A stretch of 8,116 nt of DNA from Clostridia bacterium (GCA_900766895.1 CAAFXF010000083.1:1-8116), one strand, 5' to 3'. Counted from the stretch's first letter, positions 1 through 6,504 are shown. Notes: a model not told the origin generated them from the letters alone. Made by a program: numbers and translations.

Positions 1-12
1 CTCTTCCGATCT
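1..12 (+). other. Illumina adapter remnant at contig end
   Basis: The first 12 bases, CTCTTCCGATCT, are identical to the 3' end shared by standard Illumina sequencing adapters. They sit exactly at the start of the window, directly before ACTTTAGC, which leads into a normal ribosome binding site. This is most likely untrimmed adapter, so genomic sequence probably begins at position 13. A chance 12-base match at the very first base is improbable. Confidence 0.87.
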
Positions 13-36
13 ACTTTAGCAAACGGAGGGGTTTTG

Positions 37-1701
37 ATGAAACTTAACGGTTCTCAAATCGTACTTGAGGTTCTTAAGGAGCAGGGGGTAGACACCATTT
101 TCGGTTATCCGGGCGGTACTATCCTTAACATATTTGATGAGCTTTACAAGTACGGCGATACATTTAATCATATTTTGACAGCACATGAGCAGGCGGCCGC
201 TCACGCTGCTGACGGCTATGCAAGAGCAACGGGCAAGGTCGGTGTTTGCTTTGCAACATCCGGACCGGGCTGTACAAATCTTGTTACGGGTATTGCTACT
301 GCGTATATGGACAGTGTTCCTGTTGTTGCCATCACATGTAACTATGCTACATCCGGTCTTGGCAGAGATTCTTTCCAAGAGGTAGATATTTGCGGTATCA
401 CAATGCCTATTACCAAGCATAATTTTCAGGTTGAAAAGGTTGAGGATTTGGCAGATATTATCCGCCGTGCATTTAAGATTGCTCAAACCGGACGTAAAGG
501 CCCTGTACTTATCGATATTCCAAAGGATATCACTGCTGCCGAATGTGAATATAAAAAGCAGGACAAGGTTGTTCCCGACAAGGCTAAATCACCAAAGCAA
601 TCATGCTTTGACAGAGCTGTTGAGCTTATTAACAGTGCAAAGAAACCGATTATTTATTGCGGCGGCGGTTCTGTTTCTTCAAATGTTGGCAAGGACCTTA
701 TCAGGTTCGCTGAAAAGATTGACTGTCCTGTTGTATCATCTCTTATGGGCTTGGGAGCTTTTCCTTACGGACATCCCTTGCATCTCGGCTTAATCGGTAT
801 GCACGGTCATTTTGAGTGTAATAAAGCTGCTCATGATTGTGACGTACTAATTGTTTGCGGTGCAAGATTCAGCGACAGAGTTGCAGGTAACAGAGCAAAG
901 TTTGCTCCTAATGCAGAAATTTTACATATTGATATCGACGCTGCCGAAATGGACAAAAATGTTATGTCAAATTATCACCTTCGCGGAGATTTGGCAGAGA
1001 TTATTCCAATGCTTACCGATGCTGTTGAAAAGCAGGATCATTCTGCTTGGAGAAACGATATAAAGAGCTATAGCAGACCGTTCAATCAGCTTCAAATCGG
1101 TGATTATGTCAATCCGCAGACCTTGATAGAAAAGATTGATGCAAAAACTGCCGATGATACCATCATTGTTACAGATGTTGGTCAGCATCAGCTGTGGACT
1201 GCTCAATTCTACAAATATGTTCAGCCTCGTACACTTTTGTCATCAGGCGGCTTGGGTACAATGGGATACTCTATGGGTGCCGCAATCGGCGGACAAATCG
1301 GATGTCCCGATAAGCAGGTTGTTATGTTTGCAGGCGACGGTGGCTTCCATATGAACCTGTCAGAGCTTGCAACGGTTGCATCATATAATGTTCCTGTCAA
1401 GATGTTCATTATGAATAATACTGTTTTGGGTATGGTTCGTCAGTGGCAAAAGCTCTTTTATGAAAACAGATTTTCAGATACCGATCCGCACAGAGCAACA
1501 GATTTTGTAAAGGTTGCCGAGGCATTTGGTGTAAAGGGAATGCGTATTAATACAAACGATGACATTGATGCTGTATTGGACGAGGTATTTGCTTATAACG
1601 GACCTGTACTCGTAGATTGCAGAATAAGCAAGGATTCTAACGTATTGCCTATGATCCCTCCGGGAGGAGCTCATACGGATATTATTGAGGAATTTAACTA
1701 A
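37..1701 (+). CDS. ilvB: Acetolactate synthase large (catalytic) subunit, biosynthetic type
   Basis: This 554-residue thiamine-diphosphate enzyme condenses pyruvate with pyruvate or 2-ketobutyrate, the first common step of valine, leucine and isoleucine synthesis in the cytoplasm. The N-terminal ThDP domain carries the activating glutamate E51 in TAHEQAAAHAADGYARATG. A central FAD/Rossmann-like domain follows. The C-terminal ThDP domain has the GDG motif (residues 433-435) leading to NN (460-461), then the VRQWQ segment typical of acetohydroxyacid synthases. Length is normal for the family. The ATG at 37 is chosen over an adjacent in-frame TTG at 34 because GGAGGG at 25-30 lies 6 nt before the ATG. 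One oddity: after VPVVAIT the usual GQV/GNV-type residues read CNY (101-103). The promoter or leader is beyond the contig edge. It is probably co-transcribed with ilvN, which follows 13 nt after the stop. Confidence 0.97.
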   Translation: MKLNGSQIVLEVLKEQGVDTIFGYPGGTILNIFDELYKYGDTFNHILTAHEQAAAHAADGYARATGKVGVCFATSGPGCTNLVTGIATAYMDSVPVVAITCNYATSGLGRDSFQEVDICGITMPITKHNFQVEKVEDLADIIRRAFKIAQTGRKGPVLIDIPKDITAAECEYKKQDKVVPDKAKSPKQSCFDRAVELINSAKKPIIYCGGGSVSSNVGKDLIRFAEKIDCPVVSSLMGLGAFPYGHPLHLGLIGMHGHFECNKAAHDCDVLIVCGARFSDRVAGNRAKFAPNAEILHIDIDAAEMDKNVMSNYHLRGDLAEIIPMLTDAVEKQDHSAWRNDIKSYSRPFNQLQIGDYVNPQTLIEKIDAKTADDTIIVTDVGQHQLWTAQFYKYVQPRTLLSSGGLGTMGYSMGAAIGGQIGCPDKQVVMFAGDGGFHMNLSELATVASYNVPVKMFIMNNTVLGMVRQWQKLFYENRFSDTDPHRATDFVKVAEAFGVKGMRINTNDDIDAVLDEVFAYNGPVLVDCRISKDSNVLPMIPPGGAHTDIIEEFN

Positions 1702-1714
1702 GGAGGAAAGTGTT

Positions 1715-2224
1715 ATGAAAGAAAAGTTGATATTATCGGTTCTTGTTGATAACGAAAGCGGTGTTCTCCAAAGAGTAGCAAGCCTGTTTTCAAGACGCGC
1801 ATATAACATTTCTTCACTTACCGTAAGCGAAACAGAGGACGAAAAGTTTTCCCGTATGACAATTGAAACTTATACAGAGCCTGAAAATTTCAGACAGATT
1901 AAGCGTCAGCTTTTGAAGCTTGAAATTGTTAAAAAGGTTGCTGAGCTTACCCCGCAAAATTCGGTATCATCCGAACTTTTGCTTGTCAAGGTTCACGCAA
2001 AGGGTATAGAAAAGAAAAATGCTTTGCTCGAAATGAATGCAGTGTATGGCTCAAGAGTACGTGATATTTCGCTTGAAACATTTACTCTTGAATATACCGG
2101 TCAGGGTGAAACCATTGATAATTACATCAAGGAATTAGAAGAAAAGTTTGGTATTGTAGAGCTTGCAAGAACAGGTATTACCTCTTTACAAAGAGGAGAA
2201 GGCTCGTTTACCGAGGATATATAA
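1715..2224 (+). CDS. ilvN: Acetolactate synthase small (regulatory) subunit
   Basis: This 169-residue regulatory partner of IlvB normally raises catalytic activity and confers valine feedback inhibition. An N-terminal ACT domain covers about residues 1-75 (SVLVDNESGVLQRVASLFSR, then NISSLTVSETED). A C-terminal small-subunit domain covers about 80-165 and includes the GIVELARTG segment near the end. The length matches IlvN/IlvH of Firmicutes (about 160-175 residues). ATG 1715 is preceded by AGGAGG at 1701-1706, which overlaps the ilvB stop codon, so the two subunits are likely translationally coupled. An upstream in-frame TTG at 1685 would lie inside ilvB and lacks such a site. The symbol ilvH is used for the same gene in some genomes. 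Confidence 0.95.
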   Translation: MKEKLILSVLVDNESGVLQRVASLFSRRAYNISSLTVSETEDEKFSRMTIETYTEPENFRQIKRQLLKLEIVKKVAELTPQNSVSSELLLVKVHAKGIEKKNALLEMNAVYGSRVRDISLETFTLEYTGQGETIDNYIKELEEKFGIVELARTGITSLQRGEGSFTEDI

Positions 2225-2241
2225 GAAAGAAGGACTCAACT

Positions 2242-3501
2242 ATGGGAATGACTATGACCCAAAAGATTTTGGCTGCTCACGCAGGTCTTGACAGCGTTGT
2301 TGCCGGCCAACTCATAGAGGCAAATTTGGATATGGTGCTCGGTAACGATGTAACATCTCCTGTTGCTATTAACGAAATGAATAAATTTAATAAAAAGTCT
2401 GTTTTTGACCAAACAAGAATTTCTCTTGTTATGGATCACTTTACTCCAAACAAGGATATTCAATCTGCAGAAAACTGCAAGCAGGTTCGTCAATTTGCAA
2501 AGGCTAACGGTATTACACATTACTTTGACGTCGGCAATATGGGTATTGAGCACGCTCTTCTTCCCGAGCAGGGCATTGTAACCTGCGGTGATTGCATTAT
2601 CGGTGCCGATTCTCATACCTGTACATATGGCGCTTTAGGTGCATTTTCAACAGGTGTCGGCTCAACCGATATGGCTGCCGGTATGGTAACAGGCAAGGCA
2701 TGGTTTAAGGTTCCGTCTGCTATCAAGGTCGTTATCACAGGCAAGAAAACAGGCTATATTTCCGGTAAGGATGTAATTCTTCATCTTATCGGTGAAATTG
2801 GCGTTGACGGGGCTTTGTACAAATCTCTTGAATTTACGGGCGACGGTGTTAAAGAACTTTCTATGGATGACAGACTTTGTATTGCAAATATGGCTATTGA
2901 ATGCGGTGCAAAGAACGGCATTTTCCCTGTTGACGACATTACACTCGAATACGTTAAGGACAGAAGCGAAAGGGAATATAAGGTGTTTGAGGCTGACGCT
3001 GATGCAGAATATGAAAGAACAATCACCATTGACTTGTCAACTCTTAAATCTACTGTTGCATTTCCTCACTTGCCTGAAAATACAAAGACAATTGATGAAA
3101 TAGAAAGAATTGATATCGATCAGGTTGTTATCGGCTCTTGCACAAACGGCAGAATGGAGGATATGCGTATAGCTGCAAAAATCCTTGAGGGCAAAAAGGT
3201 TGCTCCCGGAGTACGTGTAATCGTTATTCCTGCCACTCAAACCATATATCTTAACTGCGTTAAGGAAGGCATTGTAGAAACCTTTATCAAGGCGGGCGCT
3301 ATTGTTTCTACCCCAACCTGCGGTCCGTGTCTTGGCGGTCATATGGGTATCCTCGCTTCCGGAGAAAGAGCAGTTTCAACCTCTAACAGAAATTTTGTAG
3401 GTCGTATGGGCCACACAAAGTCGGAAATATATCTTGCATCTCCTGCAGTTGCAGCCGCATCTGCAATTAAAGGTTATATTGCCGATCCGCAAAGCATATA
3501 A
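2242..3501 (+). CDS. leuC: 3-isopropylmalate dehydratase, large subunit
   Basis: This 419-residue aconitase-superfamily subunit holds the [4Fe-4S] cluster. With LeuD it isomerises 2-isopropylmalate to 3-isopropylmalate in leucine synthesis. The three cluster-ligand cysteines are visible: C300 in IGSCTNGR, and C360 and C363 in TPTCGPCLGGHMG. MTMTQKILAAHAG at the N-terminus and the GADSHTCTYGALGAF segment are also family-typical. The length of about 420 is that of the shorter clostridial/archaeal-type LeuC rather than the roughly 470-residue enterobacterial type. That subgroup also contains homoaconitases and related hydro-lyases, so substrate is assigned partly from context (ilvBN upstream, leuD downstream). 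The start is supported by AAGGA at 2230-2234, 7 nt upstream, and the gene follows ilvN by 17 nt. Confidence 0.94.
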   Translation: MGMTMTQKILAAHAGLDSVVAGQLIEANLDMVLGNDVTSPVAINEMNKFNKKSVFDQTRISLVMDHFTPNKDIQSAENCKQVRQFAKANGITHYFDVGNMGIEHALLPEQGIVTCGDCIIGADSHTCTYGALGAFSTGVGSTDMAAGMVTGKAWFKVPSAIKVVITGKKTGYISGKDVILHLIGEIGVDGALYKSLEFTGDGVKELSMDDRLCIANMAIECGAKNGIFPVDDITLEYVKDRSEREYKVFEADADAEYERTITIDLSTLKSTVAFPHLPENTKTIDEIERIDIDQVVIGSCTNGRMEDMRIAAKILEGKKVAPGVRVIVIPATQTIYLNCVKEGIVETFIKAGAIVSTPTCGPCLGGHMGILASGERAVSTSNRNFVGRMGHTKSEIYLASPAVAAASAIKGYIADPQSI

Positions 3502-3515
3502 GGAGGTATAAGGAT

Positions 3516-3995
3516 ATGAACGCAAAAGGCAGAGTACATAAATTTGGAGATAATGTTGATACAGATGTAATTATCCCTGCAAGATACCTTAACCGTTCCA
3601 ACGAGGAATGGCTTGCATCACACTGTATGGAGGATATTGACGCCGATTTTGCAAAAAATGTTAAGCCAGGCGATATTATGGTTGCCGAGGCTAACTTTGG
3701 CTGTGGCTCATCAAGAGAACACGCTCCGATTGCAATTAAGGCTTCGGGTATTTCCTGTGTTATCGCTTCAACATTTGCAAGAATTTTTTATCGCAATGCT
3801 ATCAATATCGGCTTGGCAATTCTTGAATGTGATGAGGCTGCAAGAGATATTAAGGCTGATGATGAGGTTGAGGTGGATTTTGACAGCGGTATTATCACAA
3901 ATATAACAACAGGCAAAACCTATCAGGCACAGCCTTTCCCACCGTTTATCCAAAACATCATTAAAAACGGCGGTTTAATGAATTCTATTAAGTAA
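3516..3995 (+). CDS. leuD: 3-isopropylmalate dehydratase, small subunit
   Basis: This 159-residue swivel-domain subunit pairs with LeuC to form the active isomerase. Diagnostic segments are KFGDNVDTDVIIPARYL (residues 9-25) and NFGCGSSREHAP (60-71), the substrate-recognition loop of the small subunit. Length fits the short (about 160-165 residue) LeuD that partners the short LeuC type. AGGAGG at 3501-3506 starts on the last base of the leuC stop and lies 9 nt before ATG 3516, an arrangement also seen between ilvB and ilvN. The operon context makes LeuD more likely than homoaconitase small subunit. No damage is visible. Confidence 0.94.
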   Translation: MNAKGRVHKFGDNVDTDVIIPARYLNRSNEEWLASHCMEDIDADFAKNVKPGDIMVAEANFGCGSSREHAPIAIKASGISCVIASTFARIFYRNAINIGLAILECDEAARDIKADDEVEVDFDSGIITNITTGKTYQAQPFPPFIQNIIKNGGLMNSIK

Positions 3996-4005
3996 GGTTT
4001 GTTTT

Positions 4006-4410
4006 ATGGGCATATTTATAATTAACGACGATTCAATTAATAAGGCATGGTCAGGAGAAAACGGCTATTGCTTTTCTATGAAGGATTATACCTTAAAAAA
4101 TGTTAGTGACATTGCAGACGCTGATATTAATGACGGCTTTGCAAAATCTCAGCTTATGATTTCAAACGGATATATTCCTTATGTCAAGGTTAGTGATGTC
4201 GAAATTATGCGAGCATATATAAATAGTATTAATAATAAAAAGCTCGCGGCAAATTTTGAAAAGGTGTCCGACGCTGACTATGTTGATACATTTTGGAAAT
4301 ACAGCAATGCTTACCCCGAAATCAGTAACGGCTACGGTGATTTTGAGCATAAATATGTAAAAAACAAAATTGCCGAATGGTGTAGGGAAAACGGAATAGA
4401 ATACAAATAA
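4006..4410 (+). CDS. UPF0158-like protein of unknown function
   Basis: This 134-residue acidic, apparently soluble protein has no signal peptide or membrane segment. It resembles UPF0158 family proteins as I remember them: an N-terminal part with an ENGYCFSM-type strand, a central YIPYV segment, then a helix (RAYINSINNKKLAANF), an aromatic-rich stretch, and a C-terminal IAEWCRENGIEY that matches the usual EWC.EN.IEY ending. The resemblance is from memory and is clearest at the C-terminus. No biochemical function is known to me for the family. It starts 10 nt after leuD behind a weak TAAGG site (3993-3997) that reuses the leuD stop. It ends just before the operon terminator, so it is very likely expressed with the leucine genes. 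A functional link to leucine synthesis is not implied. Confidence 0.72.
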   Translation: MGIFIINDDSINKAWSGENGYCFSMKDYTLKNVSDIADADINDGFAKSQLMISNGYIPYVKVSDVEIMRAYINSINNKKLAANFEKVSDADYVDTFWKYSNAYPEISNGYGDFEHKYVKNKIAEWCRENGIEYK

Positions 4411-4415
4411 TAAGT

Positions 4416-4449
4416 AAAGACTTATCGGCTTAATATCCGATAAGTCTTT
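4416..4449. terminator. Bidirectional intrinsic terminator between convergent genes
   Basis: A perfect 13-bp inverted repeat (arms 4416-4428 and 4437-4449, AAAGACTTATCGG and its reverse complement) flanks an 8-nt loop. Read on the + strand it ends in TTTTT (4447-4451) and terminates the ilv-leu operon. Read on the - strand it ends in TTTACTTATT and can terminate the glycosyltransferase gene. The stop codon of the - strand gene (4430-4432) lies in the loop, so one hairpin serves both operons. Confidence 0.9.
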
Positions 4450-5509
4450 TTAATATTTTCACATTATTGTTTAACCTTTCATTATTTTCATCAAGCGACA
4501 GTGCGTATTGAGCATATATTAATGCGTTTTGAATTTCTCCTATGTTGTAATAGGCATTAGATAATAAATCGTATGGAGTGCTGTCCCAGCAGTACGATTG
4601 CGTAATATATGTTTGCTTTCGGTCAATGATTTTTATTGCATCCTGCAACAAACGAATAACCTTATTCCAATTTTTGTTTGTGTATTCAAGCATTGCATAT
4701 TCAATATATGGCTCTCTTAAATACGGGGCTTCTTTTATTGCTGCTTCGTACCATTTTTGAGCATCGGTATATTTTTCAAGGTTTATATAGCACATTGCAA
4801 TGTATCTCATTGAAGCACATCGTTCATCTCTCCAATTTGCCGATTTTAACTGCAAATGCTTTTTTAATGTTTCTATTGATTTTTCCCACATTCCTCTAAA
4901 ATAGTATTCTCTGCCTAAATAATGCATATTTCTGTCATCGTCGGGGCTTTCGGTAACAGACAATTCAAGTAATTCCAAATACTGTGCTCTTGATTTGTTG
5001 TTGTCAGGAAAATGATTAAGAATTATTTTATCAGTGTATACAGTATGCTTTTGCTCGTTACCGATATATTGCAGTACCTCATGAACAGGATGTATCCATT
5101 GAAAACCTATTCTTTTATGAATTTTTTCAATATTAAAAAATGTTTTTTCTTTTCCGTTCTCGTCAAAGCTCCATACATATTTGTAGCTTACACAATCAGT
5201 CGAATCGGTCCAAACTGACTCAAGAGCCTTTCTCCATCCGGGTGTAAACACCTCGTCAAGATCTGTACAAACACATATATCAGTGTCTTTACTCACGAGC
5301 TCTAATGATTTGTTTCTGGCTACATCAAAACGCCAAGGAATGATGCTTGCCTCATGTACTATTGCTCCGTTTTGTTTCAGTAATTCAACGGTGTTGTCTG
5401 TTGATCCTGTGTCTAATACATACACCTCATCAGCCTCCGACATGGATTCAATCCATCTATTTACAAACGTTTCTTCATTTTTGCATATTGCATAAACGGA
5501 TATTTTCAT
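4430..5509 (-). CDS. Family 2 glycosyltransferase with C-terminal TPR repeats
   Basis: This 359-residue cytoplasmic enzyme is predicted to transfer a sugar from a nucleotide donor. The GT-A domain spans about residues 1-165: MKISVYAICKNEE at the first strand, VLDTGSTDNT (32-40) at the nucleotide pocket, and the metal-binding DxD motif as D83-L84-D85 in CTDLDEVF. From about 195 to 345 there are helical pairs with TPR-like spacing (HYLGREYYFRGMWEKSIE, YIAMCYINLEKYTDAQKWYEAAI, LSNAYYNIGEIQNALIYAQYAL). The architecture resembles TPR glycosyltransferases that modify peptides or proteins. It lies directly downstream of a collagen-like gene on the same strand, which suggests that protein as acceptor. 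GGTGA at 5515-5519 favours ATG 5509; in-frame starts at 5515 and 5521 would add two or four residues. The sugar and acceptor are not determinable here. Confidence 0.87.
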   Translation of the reverse strand: MKISVYAICKNEETFVNRWIESMSEADEVYVLDTGSTDNTVELLKQNGAIVHEASIIPWRFDVARNKSLELVSKDTDICVCTDLDEVFTPGWRKALESVWTDSTDCVSYKYVWSFDENGKEKTFFNIEKIHKRIGFQWIHPVHEVLQYIGNEQKHTVYTDKIILNHFPDNNKSRAQYLELLELSVTESPDDDRNMHYLGREYYFRGMWEKSIETLKKHLQLKSANWRDERCASMRYIAMCYINLEKYTDAQKWYEAAIKEAPYLREPYIEYAMLEYTNKNWNKVIRLLQDAIKIIDRKQTYITQSYCWDSTPYDLLSNAYYNIGEIQNALIYAQYALSLDENNERLNNNVKILKRLIGY

Positions 5510-5534
5510 ATTCATCACCATTTTTTGTTATGTA

Positions 5535-5553
5535 AGGTGGCATACTGCCACCT
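5535..5553. other. Intercistronic hairpin between collagen-like and glycosyltransferase genes
   Basis: AGGTGGCA (5535-5542), loop TAC, and its exact reverse complement TGCCACCT (5546-5553) form a GC-rich 8-bp stem, 5 nt after the collagen-like stop codon on the - strand. No U-tract follows on either strand (the - strand continues TACATAAC then A6), so it is not a good intrinsic terminator. It may stabilise the 3' end of the upstream message or reduce read-through to the glycosyltransferase gene. Confidence 0.55.
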
Positions 5554-5558
5554 GTATA

Positions 5559-6368
5559 CTAAGAAAGCTTTACAATCAAAAGGTTTGAGACGGTTGGAGC
5601 TGTTCCTCCAACTGCCGGAATAATTGTAATATCAGCTGTGCTTGTAGTAGGATTAATAATGCTGAGAACAGAGTTTTCAGCGGTAGTTGTTATAACAGCA
5701 GTGCCGTCTATATAACCCTTTTGCGAGCTGCCACCGAACAATGCGCTGTCAATTCCCGTGCCGTTTAGTGCAACCTGAAGCTGACCTTCAAGGTCACTGT
5801 TAACTCTGAAATTTACAAGATACGTGCCGACCTGTGCCAAATTAAATGTTGAATCAGTCAGCTTTGAAATTTGAGGACTCTGAACACTTGTGCTTGGGAA
5901 TTCAACTGCCTGACCGGGAGAAACAGTAGCTGCTCCGGTTGCCGGACTTAATGCATAAAACGATGAAAACTCTGCAGTAGATTCAGGACCTGTCGGACCC
6001 GTTGGACCCGTCGGTCCGGTCGGTCCTGTTGGACCGATTGCACCTGTTATGCCCTGCGGACCAGTCGGTCCTGTTGGACCTGTCGGGCCGGTTAATCCCA
6101 CGGTACCTTGTGGACCTGTCGGACCTGTTGCACCGTCAGGACCGGGAATACCCTGCGGACCCGTCGGTCCGGTTGGTCCCATTATTCCCTGAAAACCCTG
6201 AACACCCTGCGGACCCGTTGGACCCATTGGGCCTGTCGGTCCTGTTGGACCGATTATTCCGCACGGACAAGGAGGCATAGGCGGAACCGGTGGACATATA
6301 GGAGGAGAGCAGTGCTTTATCGGAAAAGAATCGCAGCAGTCCTCACTGCGTGCATTATAAATATTCAT
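5559..6368 (-). CDS. Collagen-like (BclA-type) protein, probable spore-surface glycoprotein
   Basis: This 269-residue protein has three parts. Residues 1-36 form a Cys- and Pro-rich head with six cysteines (11, 12, 20, 25, 34, 36) and no recognisable signal peptide. Residues 37-129 are 31 uninterrupted Gly-X-Y triplets, over a third of them Gly-Pro-Thr, expected to form a collagen triple helix. Residues 130-269 are a beta-rich domain (QVGTYLVNFRVN, LQVALNGTGIDSALFGG, ending SNLLIVKLS) like the C-terminal trimerisation domain of BclA exosporium proteins. In BclA-type proteins threonines of the repeat carry O-linked sugars; the adjacent glycosyltransferase fits this. Lack of a signal peptide suits assembly from inside the spore mother cell, but spore location is inference. 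ATG 6368 is preferred because GGTGA (6375-6379) lies 6 nt upstream; ATG 6374 would have no spacing from it. Confidence 0.88.
   Translation of the reverse strand: MNIYNARSEDCCDSFPIKHCSPPICPPVPPMPPCPCGIIGPTGPTGPMGPTGPQGVQGFQGIMGPTGPTGPQGIPGPDGATGPTGPQGTVGLTGPTGPTGPTGPQGITGAIGPTGPTGPTGPTGPTGPESTAEFSSFYALSPATGAATVSPGQAVEFPSTSVQSPQISKLTDSTFNLAQVGTYLVNFRVNSDLEGQLQVALNGTGIDSALFGGSSQKGYIDGTAVITTTAENSVLSIINPTTSTADITIIPAVGGTAPTVSNLLIVKLS
5982..6260 (-). repeat. In-frame 9-bp tandem repeat array encoding Gly-X-Y triplets
   Basis: The 279 bp encoding the collagen segment consist of degenerate 9-bp units, mostly GGN-CCN-ACN on the - strand. The densest runs are five consecutive Gly-Pro-Thr units near the 3' end of the array and three in the middle. 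Because units are multiples of three, slippage or recombination would lengthen or shorten the stalk without breaking the frame. The low-complexity region also produces long spurious open frames on the opposite strand. Confidence 0.85.
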
Positions 6369-6374
6369 ATCCAT

Positions 6375-6379
6375 TCACC
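6375..6379 (-). promoter_or_regulatory. Ribosome binding site deciding the collagen-like start
   Basis: GGTGA on the - strand matches the 3' half of the Shine-Dalgarno consensus. It touches ATG 6374 directly but lies 6 nt from ATG 6368, supporting the latter. The downstream glycosyltransferase uses the same GGTGA signal 5 nt before its ATG, unlike the AGGAGG sites of the + strand operons. Confidence 0.5.
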
Positions 6380-6425
6380 CACATATTTATTTATACCTGC
6401 CATAACAGCCAAAGGTATATGTTCT

Positions 6426-6454
6426 ATTATATGAAAAAAATTTTTTTATGTTTA
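6426..6454 (-). promoter_or_regulatory. Candidate promoter of the collagen-like/glycosyltransferase operon
   Basis: On the - strand, TAAACA (6454-6449), a 17-nt spacer and TATAAT (6431-6426) make a plausible sigma-A promoter with a perfect -10 and a 4/6 -35. The same bases also read CATATAATA (6433-6425), which fits the CATAnnnTA -10 of the late mother-cell factor SigK, with AACA 15 nt upstream, slightly short of the usual 16-17. The spacer contains an A7T7 tract that is likely curved. The predicted leader is about 50 nt. Sequence alone does not decide between vegetative and sporulation expression. Confidence 0.5.
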
Positions 6455-6465
6455 TTGAAAAAGTT

Positions 6466-6482
6466 CTTGACTTTTCTTGACC
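6466..6482 (-). promoter_or_regulatory. CtsR operator 1, overlapping the ctsR -35
   Basis: Read on the - strand this is GGTCAAG-AAA-AGTCAAG, a close match to the CtsR heptad direct repeat RGTCAAA-NAN-RGTCAAA; the only departures are G for A at the seventh base of each heptad. It covers the -35 hexamer of the ctsR promoter, so CtsR binding would block RNA polymerase. It also lies about 12 bp upstream of the -35 of the divergent collagen-like gene. Confidence 0.8.
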
Positions 6483-6495
6483 TTTGTGATATAAC
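6467..6495 (+). promoter_or_regulatory. Sigma-A promoter of the ctsR operon (extended -10)
   Basis: TTGACT (6467-6472) and TATAAC (6490-6495) each match the sigma-A consensus at 5 of 6 bases, with exactly 17 nt between them. TG at 6487-6488 gives an extended -10. Transcription is expected to start near 6502, leaving about 70 nt of leader before ctsR. Confidence 0.8.
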
Positions 6496-6504
6496 ATAAC
6501 CAAA

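Noticed and set aside
16..486. 156-residue open frame on the - strand at the contig start
   Set aside because: It is antisense to ilvB, which is unambiguous; its Cys-rich translation matches nothing I recognise and it has no supporting start signal.
4006..4410. leuB or another leucine pathway enzyme after leuD
   Set aside because: At 134 residues with no dinucleotide-binding or dehydrogenase motifs, it cannot be leuB.
5982..6260. CRISPR array
   Set aside because: The repeated units are 9 bp, contiguous and in coding frame with no unique spacers; they encode collagen triplets.
6002..6434. Open reading frames on the + strand across the collagen repeat
   Set aside because: They are the reverse complement of the low-complexity Gly-X-Y repeat, give Arg/Leu/Pro/Ser-rich translations, and lack ribosome binding sites.
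6434..6447. A7T7 palindrome as a terminator
   Set aside because: A pure A-T stem of 7 bp with no loop would not form a stable RNA hairpin; it sits in the spacer of the divergent promoter and is better seen as a curved or flexible DNA element.
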